Assembly (NCBI RefSeq): GCF_028736235.1
Contig: NZ_CP117884.1
Coordinates: 1,488,001 to 1,552,000, forward strand
Source: Lacticaseibacillus pabuli
Lineage (GTDB): Bacteria; Bacillota; Bacilli; Lactobacillales; Lactobacillaceae
Length of the DNA: 64,000 nt
Direction of reading: 5' to 3'
Shown: positions 17,562-26,961 of the stretch, piece after piece
How positions within the stretch are numbered: position 1 is the first letter of the stretch
How the letters are laid out: each line of letters opens with the position of its first letter
Program-made: the position numbers and the translations under genes
The notes under the pieces: generated by a model
What the model was told of the DNA's origin: nothing
Databases searched by the model: none
What the model saw: only the letters and a program-made list of their open reading frames with translations

Positions 17562-18212
17562 CTAAAGCAGGCCCTTTTCACGAAAGGAAACATAGTCATT
17601 GCCGCCAACGACAAGGTGGTCCAGGAGCTCAACGCCAATCATTTGACTGCTGACCCGCAAACTTTCAGTCAGGCTTTCATCCTGGCTACTCGGTGCACAA
17701 TCGCCGCTCGGGTGATTATGGCTGAGTACTAATCGACTGGCCCCGAGGAGCAATGCGCGCCGCAAAATGACACGCAAATCGACGGCACTGGATTCAATTG
17801 TCCCCATCGCGACCACTTCTTCTGAAATGATGCGGTTCTTTACATTCAAGTAAAACACAATCAGCTGTTCTTGTTTAATGCCCGCATAACGTTGGCTGAG
17901 GTGCTGACCGATTTGTTCGGAACTAAACACTTGGTCATGCGCGACGGTAGTTTGCTGCAGGGTGCACGTGGCAAAGGCCAACGCCGCCGTGATTAAAGTC
18001 GCCCGCTGCGAGCCAACGTGTGGTAATGCGGCTAATGTCGCTGTGTCCGCAAGCGCGAGGCCCTCCAATTGCGGGAAACGTGTCAGTAAGGACCTGCTGG
18101 CGGCGGGCGAATATAATTTGTTCACCATGAGTAGTTCGGCCAGTAATTCGCCAGGCGTCGCTCGGGCCGCGGTCGCCTGCCAGTGTGCATTGGTTTCAAT
18201 TTGTGATGTCAT
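17562..18212 (-). CDS. radC: RadC family JAB1/MPN metalloprotein
   Basis: The RadC family carries an N-terminal helix-hairpin-helix region (LPHVGSQRATLI, about residues 60-75) and a C-terminal JAB/MPN domain with the zinc motif HNHPSGDCAPSSQD (from about residue 165). A DNA repair role was proposed historically but is not established. The ATG at 18212 follows a GGAGGG site by 8 nt and gives 216 residues, close to the family norm. A longer frame would reach back to the folC stop and is not supported. The gene lies between folC and mreB. Confidence 0.92.
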   Translation of the reverse strand: MTSQIETNAHWQATAARATPGELLAELLMVNKLYSPAASRSLLTRFPQLEGLALADTATLAALPHVGSQRATLITAALAFATCTLQQTTVAHDQVFSSEQIGQHLSQRYAGIKQEQLIVFYLNVKNRIISEEVVAMGTIESSAVDLRVILRRALLLGASRLVLSHNHPSGDCAPSSQDESLTESLRVSSQMIGVELLDHLVVGGNDYVSFREKGLL

Positions 18213-18262
18213 CAAAAAATCCCTCCATTCGCTAAAGATTTCGCGAACGGAAGGACTTGGTT

Positions 18263-19561
18263 TCATTTGTCGGCTAATAATTCTTGACGCACAGCACTCA
18301 CGAGGTAGAGGGATCCCATGATGAGGATGGTGCCTTCCGCGTCAGCGTGCATCGCGTAGGCCAGAGCCTCATGCCAGTCGAGGACCGGCCAGTCCGTCGC
18401 GCCAGCTTCGCGATAATCATCCGCACTGGCGGCACGCGGGTTGTACGGGACCGTGGTCAAAATAATGTCAGCATCCGCCTTCTTGAGCATCCCCAGCATT
18501 TGAGTCAGTGCCTTGTCCGCCAAGATACCGGCGATAATCGTCAGGTGATCCGGGTGCAGCCGCTTCACCTGCGCCAAAACGTGACTGAAGCCATCAGGGT
18601 TGTGCGCCCCATCGAGAATGATTGTCGGCTCGGTGCTAACCCGCTCCAAGCGCACCGGCCACTTGGCGGCGGCCAGACCCCGGCGAATCTCGCCTGTGTT
18701 CAGTTGCCAAATGATCCGCTTGGCAAAGAGTTTTGCTGCCCGAATCGCAATCGCGGCATTATCGGCCTGGTAGTCCCCTAGTAGCGGGAAGAACAAACCG
18801 CCCAGCCGCCCGTCAGCGTCTTTGTAGGACAGCTTCTCGCCGAAGTCCTTGGCGTCAGGCGTTCCCTTCGCCGCAAAGTCGACACCGCAGACTTCTAGCT
18901 TGCTACCCGTTTCTTGGCAGCGGGCCTGAACTTGCTCGAGGGCTTCGGGCTTGAGGCGGCCAACCACTGCGGGCACCCCTGGCTTAATGATGCCCGATTT
19001 TTCGTGGGCAATCTTACCAATGGTGTCCCCCAAAATCTCCATGTGATCCAGTGCCACATTGGTGATGACGGAAACTTCGGGCGTAATCACGTTGGTCGAG
19101 TCGTGCTCGCCGCCGATGCCGACTTCGATGACGTTCACATCAGTCTTGGCATCCGCGTAGATGACAAAGGCCATGCAAGTCACAAATTCAAATTCCTTCA
19201 AGTAAAAATCGGGGTTCTCCGCGCGCAACTGATCAATCGCAGTCTGCACACGTCCCGCAGCGTCGCGAATCAACTCATCGGAAACGGGCTGATTGTCCAG
19301 TTGAATTCGCTCGTTGAACCGCATGATGAAGGGCGAGGTGAATAAGCCAACCGTGCACCCGGCTGCCGCCAAAATGTGGGCAATCGCGTTGCTCGTTGAC
19401 CCCTTGCCATTGGTCCCGGTGACGTGAATGTAGTGCCCCACCCGTTCCGGATGGCCCAGGGTCGCCAGCACCGCACGCAATTCATCCCGCGTATTCGTGC
19501 GCTTCAGTCTGGGCAGTGCGTGAATGTGCGTCAAAGCCTCATCGTAACTTGTGAATTCCAT
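18263..19561 (-). CDS. folC: Folylpolyglutamate synthase/dihydrofolate synthase FolC
   Basis: FolC adds glutamate to dihydropteroate and folates, keeping folate in the cell. The 432 residues show the Mur ligase-like fold: ATP loop HVTGTNGKGSTSNAI (46-60), FTSPFIMRFNERIQ, VIEVGIGGEHDSTNV, VALDHMEILGDTIGKIAHEKSGIIKPG and the C-terminal ILDGAHNPDGF. The ATG at 19561 has an AAGGAGG site. A leader of about 190 nt with a promoter-like -10 and a terminator lies upstream, so expression may be attenuated. Confidence 0.96.
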   Translation of the reverse strand: MEFTSYDEALTHIHALPRLKRTNTRDELRAVLATLGHPERVGHYIHVTGTNGKGSTSNAIAHILAAAGCTVGLFTSPFIMRFNERIQLDNQPVSDELIRDAAGRVQTAIDQLRAENPDFYLKEFEFVTCMAFVIYADAKTDVNVIEVGIGGEHDSTNVITPEVSVITNVALDHMEILGDTIGKIAHEKSGIIKPGVPAVVGRLKPEALEQVQARCQETGSKLEVCGVDFAAKGTPDAKDFGEKLSYKDADGRLGGLFFPLLGDYQADNAAIAIRAAKLFAKRIIWQLNTGEIRRGLAAAKWPVRLERVSTEPTIILDGAHNPDGFSHVLAQVKRLHPDHLTIIAGILADKALTQMLGMLKKADADIILTTVPYNPRAASADDYREAGATDWPVLDWHEALAYAMHADAEGTILIMGSLYLVSAVRQELLADK

Positions 19562-19618
19562 TGCAGCCTCCTTAATTGCGGCTCGTGTTCAGGAAGCCAC
19601 TAATTAATTAATATTCAA

Positions 19619-19753
19619 TGTTCGCGGCATGTTACCCGAAAACTGGGTATAAAAAAATTGACCTGTGGGAGACAGGCCAATCTTTATGGAACATTTCAGC
19701 CGTTTCTCCAGTGGGAGTCCAGAGCAACATGCCTTCTATACTTAGTTATTATA
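19619..19753 (-). promoter_or_regulatory. Terminator-containing leader upstream of folC (unidentified)
   Basis: On the minus strand a perfect TATAAT (19753-19748) starts a segment of about 70 nt, then a strong terminator (19682-19651, stem ATTGGCCTGT/ACAGGTCAAT and seven T). Past the terminator the sequence holds AACATGCC (19633-19626) and GAACATT, complementary to GGCATGTT (19733-19726) and AATGTTC in the early leader. This allows an alternative fold spanning the terminator. I could not match it to a known riboswitch. It may instead be the valS terminator plus a small RNA. Confidence 0.5.
19651..19682 (-). terminator. Terminator between valS and folC
   Basis: A 10-bp stem, ATTGGCCTGT with ACAGGTCAAT (one G-U pair) and loop CTCCC, is followed by seven T on the minus strand. 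Confidence 0.88.
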
Positions 19754-19815
19754 CACACTTTCCCCGCTTGCACCAGTGTGTTTACGAGAAAAAATGAGCG
19801 AACTCACCATTTACT

Positions 19816-22470
19816 TTAATTTTGAGCTGATTTGAGTTCGGCAATGCGACTCTGAGCGGCCTCCAGTTCGGCGTTAAAGCCCGCCTTCTTGGTCTTTTGC
19901 TCATCGATGACAGATTCAGGTGCTTTTGCTAAGAAGCCTTGGTTGCCCAGCTTCTTATCAACACGCGCAATCTCACCCTGCAACTTCGTGATGTTCTTCT
20001 CGAGTTTGGCGATTTCGGCGTCAAAGTCAATCAGTTCAGCAAGCGGTACGTATACCGTTGCACCGGCCATCACGGCACTTGCGGCAGTCTTCACATTCTC
20101 AACTGGCACGTCTGACTTGTTAATCGTCAGTGTCTTGGTGTGCAAGAACCGGTCCAAAACGGCACGGTTAGCGGTGAAGGCCGCTTCCAGGCTGTCGTCG
20201 TTCAGCGAAATAATCACGTTAATCGGCGTGGACAATGGCGCGTTCACTTCGTTACGGATATTCCGAACTGCCCGAATCAGTTCGATGACGTGGCCCATTT
20301 CGGTCGTGGCATCGTCGTTATCAAATTCGGCGTGCGTTTCAGGGTAGGCAGCGGTCACAATGGTTGAACCCGTGTGTGGCATTGCCAGCCAGAGCTTTTC
20401 GGTTACGAATGGCATGATTGGGTGCAGGAGCCGCAGAATCTGGTCGAGAACGTAGTACAAGTTGACACGCTTAGCGGCCTTCTTGGTTTCGTCATCGCCC
20501 GTGAGCGTTTCCTTACTCATTTCAATATACCAGTCAGCGAACTCACCCCAAATGAAGTTGTACAGGTCACGGCCGGCTTCACCAAATTCGAACTTGTCAA
20601 ACTTAGCGGTTACGCTGGCAATGGTCTTGTTCAATTCGGAGAAGATCCACTTGTCGGCCAGGTCGAAGCTTGCCACGTCAGGCTTGCTGTCGGCCTTCGT
20701 GTCACCCAGGTTCATCATGACGTAACGGGAAACGTTCCAGATTTTGTTAATGAAGTTCCACGCGGCGTCCATTTGGGTGTAGCTAAAGCGGGCATCCTGA
20801 CCAGGCGTTGTCCCGTTAGCCAGGAACCAGCGCAAAGCATCGGTCCCGTACTTGTCGATGACATCGATTGGGTCGATCCCATTACCCAGGGACTTACTCA
20901 TCTTGCGGCCCTGTTCATCACGCATCAGCCCGTGAATGAGGACGTGCTCGAATGGGCGTTGGCCGGTAAAGTGCAGGCCCTGGAACATCATGCGGGCAAC
21001 CCAGAACGGAATGATATCGTAGCCGGTAACCAGCGTGTTGGTTGGGTAGTAGCGCTTGTAATCAGCCGCCTCTTCGTTAGGCCAGCCGAGCGTTGAAAAT
21101 GGCCACAGAGCAGAGCTGAACCAGGTGTCCAGCACGTCTTCGTCCTGTTCCCAGTTTTCGGCGTCTTCTGGTGCTTCCATGCCGACATACATCTCGCCGG
21201 TCTTCTTGTTGTACCAAGCAGGAATCTGGTGACCCCACCAGAGCTGACGGGAGATAACCCAGTCATGAATGTTTTCCATCCAGTTGGTCAGCGTGTGCTC
21301 GAAACGATCCGGCACAAAGTCGACCTTGTTGTCCGTCTTCTGGTTGTCGAGCAACTTCTTGGCGAGTGGTGCCATCTTGACGAACCACTGCGTTGACAGA
21401 CGCGCTTCAACCTGAACACCGGTCCGTTCGGAATGACCAACGGAGTGGACGATTGGCTCGATTGACGTCAAATCGCCAGATGCCTGGAGGTCTGCCACAA
21501 CGGCTTTACGGCATTCGAAACGGTCCATGCCTTCGTACTTGCCGGCTTCAGCATTCATCGTGCCGTCGTCGTTCATGCAGTTGATTTGTGGCAGGTTATG
21601 CCGCAGACCAACCTGGAAGTCATTCGGGTCATGTGCTGGCGTGATCTTAACGGCACCAGTCCCAAAGTCCATGTCGGCATGCTGGTCCGTGATGATTGGA
21701 ATCTCGCGACCAACGCCGGGCACGATAACCTTTTTACCAACAAAGGCCTTGTAACGGGGGTCCTTGCTGTTAACGGCAACCGCCGTATCCCCAAACAGGG
21801 TTTCAGGACGTGTGGTGGCGATGTCGATACCACCTGGCGTGCCATCTGCGAACTTGTAAATCAAGTGGTAGAAGGCACCCTTGTCGTCCTTATGAATCAC
21901 TTCAATGTCAGACAGCGCGGTGCGGGCCTGAGGATCCCAGTTAACGATGTACTTGCCGCGGTAAATGAGCCCTTCGTTGTACAACTGAACGAAGACCTTA
22001 CGCACAGCCTCGTTCAGACCCTTGTCGAGCGTGAAGCGTTCACGGCTGTAGTCCAAGGACAGGCCGAGCTTGCCCCACTGGTTGCGGATAATCTTGCTAA
22101 ATTCATCCTTCCAGTCCCAAACCGTCTCGACGAACTTCTTGCGGCCCAAATCGTAACGGGTCACGCCCTGTTCACGCAGCTTGGCTTCGACTTTGGCCTG
22201 CGTTGCAATCCCGGCATGGTCCATCCCTGGCAGGTAGAGGGTATCAAAGCCCTGCATCCGCTTTTGACGAATGATCATATCCTGCAAGGTCGTGTCCCAG
22301 GCGTGCCCCATGTGGAGTTTACCCGTAACATTTGGTGGTGGAATCACGATGGTATATGGCTTTGCTTTTTTATCGCCGCTTGGCTTGAAGACGCCATCTT
22401 CAACCCACTGTTGGTAGCGGCCAGTTTCAACGGACTTAGGATCGTATTTTGGTGCTAATTCCTCTGACAC
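19816..22470 (-). CDS. valS: Valyl-tRNA synthetase
   Basis: ValS charges tRNA-Val and edits misactivated threonine. Class I signatures are present: [16 protein letters not shown] near the N-terminus (HMGH form of HIGH) and [11 protein letters not shown] in the C-terminal half. The editing domain contains [15 protein letters not shown]. The tail has the ValS coiled coil ([23 protein letters not shown] in parts). The start is taken as the GTG at 22470 with a GAGGTGA site, giving 884 residues, the usual size. A longer ATG-like frame would begin inside the T-box terminator and is rejected. A valine T-box controls it. Confidence 0.96.
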   Translation of the reverse strand: MSEELAPKYDPKSVETGRYQQWVEDGVFKPSGDKKAKPYTIVIPPPNVTGKLHMGHAWDTTLQDMIIRQKRMQGFDTLYLPGMDHAGIATQAKVEAKLREQGVTRYDLGRKKFVETVWDWKDEFSKIIRNQWGKLGLSLDYSRERFTLDKGLNEAVRKVFVQLYNEGLIYRGKYIVNWDPQARTALSDIEVIHKDDKGAFYHLIYKFADGTPGGIDIATTRPETLFGDTAVAVNSKDPRYKAFVGKKVIVPGVGREIPIITDQHADMDFGTGAVKITPAHDPNDFQVGLRHNLPQINCMNDDGTMNAEAGKYEGMDRFECRKAVVADLQASGDLTSIEPIVHSVGHSERTGVQVEARLSTQWFVKMAPLAKKLLDNQKTDNKVDFVPDRFEHTLTNWMENIHDWVISRQLWWGHQIPAWYNKKTGEMYVGMEAPEDAENWEQDEDVLDTWFSSALWPFSTLGWPNEEAADYKRYYPTNTLVTGYDIIPFWVARMMFQGLHFTGQRPFEHVLIHGLMRDEQGRKMSKSLGNGIDPIDVIDKYGTDALRWFLANGTTPGQDARFSYTQMDAAWNFINKIWNVSRYVMMNLGDTKADSKPDVASFDLADKWIFSELNKTIASVTAKFDKFEFGEAGRDLYNFIWGEFADWYIEMSKETLTGDDETKKAAKRVNLYYVLDQILRLLHPIMPFVTEKLWLAMPHTGSTIVTAAYPETHAEFDNDDATTEMGHVIELIRAVRNIRNEVNAPLSTPINVIISLNDDSLEAAFTANRAVLDRFLHTKTLTINKSDVPVENVKTAASAVMAGATVYVPLAELIDFDAEIAKLEKNITKLQGEIARVDKKLGNQGFLAKAPESVIDEQKTKKAGFNAELEAAQSRIAELKSAQN

Positions 22471-22496
22471 GACAATCACCTCTTCATTAGTTTCGA

Positions 22497-22735
22497 GAAC
22501 AAAAAAACTCGCCCTATCGAAATAGGACGAGTTCACTCGCGGTGCCACCTAAATTGGAAACATTGCTGCTTCCCACTTAGCGGTATAACGGACCGGACCG
22601 GCCAAACTTACTCTGGTTTCAGAATGGCACTCGCAAGCTACAATTACCAAGTCAACGCGGGGTTTCCACTAATGCCCCTTCTCTGTCGCGTCCAGGTTGA
22701 TAATCCTCTTGTTCAACGTATTGGCTAAAGTATAG
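22497..22735 (-). promoter_or_regulatory. T-box leader of valS (specifier GTA, valine)
   Basis: The minus strand shows an AGAGA motif and stem I hairpin AAGGGGC..CCCCG. A candidate specifier GTA (22647-22645) matches the downstream gene. The T-box GGTGGCACCGCGAG (about 22550-22536) follows, then a terminator with stem AACTCGTCCTATT / AATAGGGCGAGTT (approximate pairing) and seven T (22533-22501). Uncharged tRNA-Val would favour the antiterminator. Confidence 0.93.
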
Positions 22736-22758
22736 CCGATAAGGTCTGGCACGGTCAA

Positions 22759-23901
22759 TTAATTTGTGGAATTTTCTAGTTGTGCGCCATCAATGGTTAG
22801 CTGGTCGCGGCCAGACTGTTTCGAGTTATAAAGCAAACTGTCGACGCGTTCGTAAAAATCATTCAGGTAAGCGTCGTCCGGCTGTAATTCGGTGAGCCCC
22901 ATCGAGAGCGTAATGTGCAGCGTCTCACCTTCCCACTCGACGGTCATGGCGCGGACGGCATCCAGAATGGACTCACAGACCCCTTGCACATCCCGCACCC
23001 CAGCGTTGGCGAAGACGATGTTAAACTCCTCGCCGCCAGTGCGGTAAAGATGTGCATCCGGCAAGCTGGAGTTCTTCAGCACCGTTTGCACGCGGTGTGT
23101 GACTGCGGTCAGCATCTTGTTACCGGCCTGGTGCCCATAGGTATCATTCACGGCCTTAAACATATCCAGGTCATACATCGCCATGGCGAGTGGCTGGGTG
23201 GACTGCTGCGCCATCGAAATCTGTGTGACGAGGTAATCCTTAAAGGCAAAGTAACTACCGGCACCGGTCAGCGTGTCCTGATTGACCTGCGATACCAGCC
23301 GACCCCGTTCCAATTCGCTCAGGCGTTCACTGCTCCAGAACAGCAACGAGAACAGGCTGATGATCATGAACATCACGATATTCATTAGCACGTTGAGGCT
23401 TGTCAGCTGATTCTGAGTCAGCCAAAAAGCACTGGACAGCCAGGCCGCAACGCCGAGCCGCAAGATTGGGGTCTTGCTGATAATCCCGCGTTGCACCCAC
23501 ACGACGACAAGTAGCAGTAGCAGGGAACCTACGGACAACAACGAGCTGCTGTAACTCAGGTCAATCTCGGAAATCCACAGGCCAACTGTGATTAGACCAC
23601 GTACCAAGAATTCTACCGGACCAATGCCATCATCGAGCAACGGCGTTACCAGGATGAACATCGCCCAGTTCAGATACCCACTCGCGTTGCCCGGATCCTG
23701 GTTGGCGGCCAAGACGCAAAAGATAATCAGCACGCAGATATAGCTTGTCAAAACAAAAGACGTGCGTAGGCGATGGATGCGTGGATTATGTTTCTGCAGT
23801 CCCAGCATCCAGCCGCGTACACGGAAATAAGCGACAAAGAACCCAGAAATGAAGAACGTCGAAATAATCAATTCCATCAGCCAATTTGACCAGTCAAACA
23901 T
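22759..23901 (-). CDS. Membrane-bound diguanylate cyclase (GGDEF domain)
   Basis: The 380-residue protein has six or so membrane helices in residues 8-190, a short helical linker, and a C-terminal GGDEF domain that makes cyclic di-GMP from GTP. Visible in the domain are DTLTGAGSYFAF (usual DxLTGL start), AMYDLDMFKAVNDTYGHQAGN and the active-site loop GGEEF (289-293), the accepted active variant. The expected RxxD inhibitory site before the loop is not evident. The ATG at 23901 follows GGGAGG by 7 nt. Cyclic di-GMP signalling is uncommon in lactobacilli, and no EAL or PilZ partner is in the window, so its output is unknown. Confidence 0.92.
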   Translation of the reverse strand: MFDWSNWLMELIISTFFISGFFVAYFRVRGWMLGLQKHNPRIHRLRTSFVLTSYICVLIIFCVLAANQDPGNASGYLNWAMFILVTPLLDDGIGPVEFLVRGLITVGLWISEIDLSYSSSLLSVGSLLLLLVVVWVQRGIISKTPILRLGVAAWLSSAFWLTQNQLTSLNVLMNIVMFMIISLFSLLFWSSERLSELERGRLVSQVNQDTLTGAGSYFAFKDYLVTQISMAQQSTQPLAMAMYDLDMFKAVNDTYGHQAGNKMLTAVTHRVQTVLKNSSLPDAHLYRTGGEEFNIVFANAGVRDVQGVCESILDAVRAMTVEWEGETLHITLSMGLTELQPDDAYLNDFYERVDSLLYNSKQSGRDQLTIDGAQLENSTN

Positions 23902-24046
23902 ATGGACGCCTCCCCCTAGTGTCGTGTCTGCCATGAATCATTCGGTACAGTATATCATTCTCTATTTCGATATCCTATTCCCATTGTAATGCAGTATCAT
24001 ATTTGTATATAGTTAACGAATTATTGTTGTTAGGGGGAGCTCAGTA

Positions 24047-25678
24047 ATGAATAAGCGGTTGATTGCCGGTATCACGCTTGCAGCTGGCATTATCAGCACA
24101 GTCGGCATTGGCGGTTACTTGCGCATGCCGAAAAATGATATTAACACCGGGCACGCCGACGTTTTTCGCACCAGCACCGCGATGCCGATCGAAACGACTG
24201 ACCCGGCACGGTATAGCGCGCTAGACACCAGCAATATTCTCAGTGCACTCAGCGTCGGTCTGTACACGACAGACAGTGCGGGCAACGCCGTCCCCGCGAT
24301 GGCAGACGGTAGCCCATCCGTTAGCAAGGACGGCCGCGACTACACTTTCAAGCTGCAAAATGATTACCGCTGGAACGATGGCTCCCCCGTCACGGCAGAC
24401 GATTACGTTTACGCCTGGCAGCGCGCGGTGGACCCACGTTCACACGCCCGCTACGCCTCACGTTTAGACATCCTAGACAATGCGGCCGCGATTCGCAACG
24501 GCACCATGTCACCGGACAAGCTGGCGGTATCGGCCCCCAACGCGACCACGCTGAAATTTAAACTCACCGCGCCGGAACCCTACCTTAAGGAATACCTAGC
24601 TGCGACCATCTTCCAGCCGGTCAGCCGCTCCTTTGGCGAACGCGTTGGCTTCGACTACGGGTCATCTGATCGCAAGGTGCTCTCAAATGGCCCCTTCACC
24701 ATTGCACAATGGTCCGGTCCCAAAGACAAGCATTGGGAACTCAAACGTAACCCCTACTACCCGCACCACGCCAGCATCGGCATGCGGCAAATCCATTTTA
24801 GGGTATTAACGCAAGCTGCCGCGCTACAGCGTTACCGGGCCCACCAATTAGACACCGTACTGCTAACGCCCAACGAATTACCGCGCTTCAAGGGCAACCG
24901 GGACTTGCACAGTGTCCGGACAGAATCGACGGCCTACCTGTTCTTCAACTCCCAGTCAGGGCCGACCGCCAACGTACACGTCCGGCGCGCGATGGCGACG
25001 GGCTTTGACAAGCGGCTCCTCACCCTTAGTAAACTCGCTGATGGCTCCGAGCCACTAAACGGGCTCATCCCAAGCGGTCTGATGCGCACGACCCGCGGCG
25101 AGGATTATCGCACCGCAACCGGCAACCTGATGCAGTACGATACTGTCTACGCGGCACAGCAATGGGCACTGGCGCAAAAGGCTTTGGGCCACCGCAAGAT
25201 AACCCTCACGCTGAACATCGCGGATAACCCCGTCGCGACCACCACGGCCACGTTCATGCAATCGCAGCTCGAACACAACTTGCCTGGTTTGACCTTGAGA
25301 ATCTCCAAAACCAGCCTCCAACGGCGTGTTCAGCTGGAAGCTAGCGGTAAGTACGACGTCGTCTTTGCCACCTGGACGCCGTTCGGTAGCGATGCCGCGG
25401 CGTACCTCAAGTTCAGCCAGAGTGGTAACGTCCAAAACGTTTCGGGCTACAGCAACCCCACCTTCGACCATTACTACGGCGAAATTACAACCAAATACGC
25501 GGATCAGCCGGCGAAGCGGTTGCCAATCATCCAGCGCGCTGAACGTCTCATCATCACCAAGGACGTACCGATTGCCCCGGTCATGCAATCCGGGCTGAGC
25601 TATCTGGTGCGGCCGGGGATTGGCGCACTACCAGTTCAACCTAATGGCGCCATCAATTACAGCGCAATTCAGCCGTAA
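24047..25678 (+). CDS. Orphan oligopeptide-binding protein (SBP family 5)
   Basis: The 543 residues match OppA-type extracellular peptide-binding proteins: a signal-type N-terminus, TTDPARYSALDTSNIL, YTFKLQNDYRWNDGSPVTADDYVYAWQRAVDP (in parts), SNGPFTIAQW and FDHYY in the C-terminal lobe. The hydrophobic N-terminal segment (LIAGITLAAGIISTVGIGGYL) lacks a lipobox cysteine, so the protein may be anchored by an uncleaved helix or secreted. A GGGGGAG site precedes the ATG at 24047. No permease or ATPase gene is adjacent. It may serve a shared Opp system or act as a peptide sensor. Confidence 0.88.
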   Translation: MNKRLIAGITLAAGIISTVGIGGYLRMPKNDINTGHADVFRTSTAMPIETTDPARYSALDTSNILSALSVGLYTTDSAGNAVPAMADGSPSVSKDGRDYTFKLQNDYRWNDGSPVTADDYVYAWQRAVDPRSHARYASRLDILDNAAAIRNGTMSPDKLAVSAPNATTLKFKLTAPEPYLKEYLAATIFQPVSRSFGERVGFDYGSSDRKVLSNGPFTIAQWSGPKDKHWELKRNPYYPHHASIGMRQIHFRVLTQAAALQRYRAHQLDTVLLTPNELPRFKGNRDLHSVRTESTAYLFFNSQSGPTANVHVRRAMATGFDKRLLTLSKLADGSEPLNGLIPSGLMRTTRGEDYRTATGNLMQYDTVYAAQQWALAQKALGHRKITLTLNIADNPVATTTATFMQSQLEHNLPGLTLRISKTSLQRRVQLEASGKYDVVFATWTPFGSDAAAYLKFSQSGNVQNVSGYSNPTFDHYYGEITTKYADQPAKRLPIIQRAERLIITKDVPIAPVMQSGLSYLVRPGIGALPVQPNGAINYSAIQP

Positions 25679-25680
25679 CA

Positions 25681-25717
25681 AAAAAGCTCTCGACAAATGA
25701 TTGTCGGGAGTTTTTCG
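25681..25717. terminator. Bidirectional terminator
   Basis: The stem CTCTCGACAA / TTGTCGGGAG has A-rich and T-rich flanks. It ends the peptide-binding protein gene on the plus strand and thiI (stop at 25723) on the minus strand. Confidence 0.85.
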
Positions 25718-25722
25718 TCTCA

Positions 25723-26940
25723 TTACAGCAATTCTGCAATGATGTCTTGGTCCTGGTTCAAGAATTCCTGTCCGGGACGGATGGAGTTGATCTGCAGACC
25801 AGCCATGGCTTCTGCCATCAAGCCTTCAACGTCAATACGCTGCTCGTAGTGACGGGCGCGATCGGTGCGGGGCTGGGTCTTTGGGGAAGGTGGCGCGAAA
25901 ATCGTGCAGCAGTCCTCGAATGGCATGATGGACAGGTCGTAGGTATCAATCTTACGGGCCTGTTCAATGATTTCAGTTTTATCCATCGTCGCAACGGGGC
26001 GCACGATTGGCATCACCGTGACGTCGTTGATCGCCGCCATGGACTGGAGCGTCTGGCTGGCCACTTGGCCAACAGATTCCCCATTGAAGATGGCGAGGTC
26101 GCCGCGCTGGTGCGCAATGGCTTCGGTGAGCCGCAGCATCAGACGCCGTTGAACGGTCATCAAGTAACCTTCTGGCACCTTGGCCTTGATTTCTTCCTGA
26201 ATGTGGGCGAATGGTACGGCGATAAAGTCAATCCGGCCGCCATATGGGGTCAGCTTGGCTGTCAGTTCCTTCGCCTTATTCAGGGCGTTATCACTCGTGT
26301 ACGGTGGGGAGAAGAAGTGCACCATCTCGATATCGACCCCACGCTTGAGGGCGAGGTAGGCGGCAACGGGCGAGTCAATCCCACCACTGAGCATCATCGC
26401 GGCCTTCCCAGCGGTCCCAACAGGCAGACCACCAGCACCCTTCACGGTTTCAGTGGAGAGGAAGATGGCTTCGCGCCGGATTTCAACGCGCAACGTCACG
26501 TCAGGATGCTTCATCTGCGCGGTCAAATCTGGGCGCTTGTCGAACATGTAGTCACCGAGGGCGAGGTTCATGCCATTCGTGTCCAGCTCGAAAGTCTTGT
26601 CAGAACGCTTGGTTTGCACCTTGAAAGTCACACCCTTGGGCGCAGTGCGATCCATGAGCTCAAGTGCGGCTTCGCGGACCTTATCCATGTCCTTTTCGAC
26701 CTTGATACTTGGGGAAAAACTCTGGATACCGAAGACGTGGCTCAAACGATCCATGATGGGTTCGTATGGCAAGTCGTTCAGTTCGATGTGCAAGCGGTCG
26801 CGCTTAGGGCGAATGGTCAGCTCTGGGAAGTCGTGCAAGGTCTTCGCAACGTTCCCGTTCAAACGCCCGATAAAGGCTTTACGGTTGCGCCCCTTCGTTG
26901 ACAGTTCGCCGTAACGAACCATGATTTCTGAATATTTCAC
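25723..26940 (-). CDS. thiI: tRNA 4-thiouridine synthetase ThiI
   Basis: ThiI makes 4-thiouridine at position 8 of tRNA and can supply sulfur for thiamin thiazole. The 405 residues start with the ferredoxin-like/THUMP region and continue with the PP-loop ATPase motif [19 protein letters not shown] (about 180-200). The later signature [18 protein letters not shown] is typical of Firmicutes ThiI. There is no C-terminal rhodanese domain, also normal for this group. The start is a GTG at 26940 with AAGGAG 7 nt upstream. It follows the cysteine desulfurase gene by 21 nt, the classic nifZ-thiI pair in which the desulfurase is the sulfur donor. Confidence 0.96.
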   Translation of the reverse strand: MKYSEIMVRYGELSTKGRNRKAFIGRLNGNVAKTLHDFPELTIRPKRDRLHIELNDLPYEPIMDRLSHVFGIQSFSPSIKVEKDMDKVREAALELMDRTAPKGVTFKVQTKRSDKTFELDTNGMNLALGDYMFDKRPDLTAQMKHPDVTLRVEIRREAIFLSTETVKGAGGLPVGTAGKAAMMLSGGIDSPVAAYLALKRGVDIEMVHFFSPPYTSDNALNKAKELTAKLTPYGGRIDFIAVPFAHIQEEIKAKVPEGYLMTVQRRLMLRLTEAIAHQRGDLAIFNGESVGQVASQTLQSMAAINDVTVMPIVRPVATMDKTEIIEQARKIDTYDLSIMPFEDCCTIFAPPSPKTQPRTDRARHYEQRIDVEGLMAEAMAGLQINSIRPGQEFLNQDQDIIAELL

Positions 26941-26961
26941 GTGTTATCTCCTTAATGTGGT

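Noticed and set aside
21586..22458. 290-codon plus-strand frame opposite valS
   Set aside because: It is a shadow of valS with unnatural composition.
22471..22548. N-terminal extension of valS to an upstream start
   Set aside because: It would begin inside the T-box terminator. The GTG at 22470 has a proper ribosome site and gives the normal length.
25747..26901. Long open frame on the plus strand opposite thiI
   Set aside because: thiI on the minus strand has all family motifs, a ribosome site and an operon partner. The antisense frame is a composition shadow.
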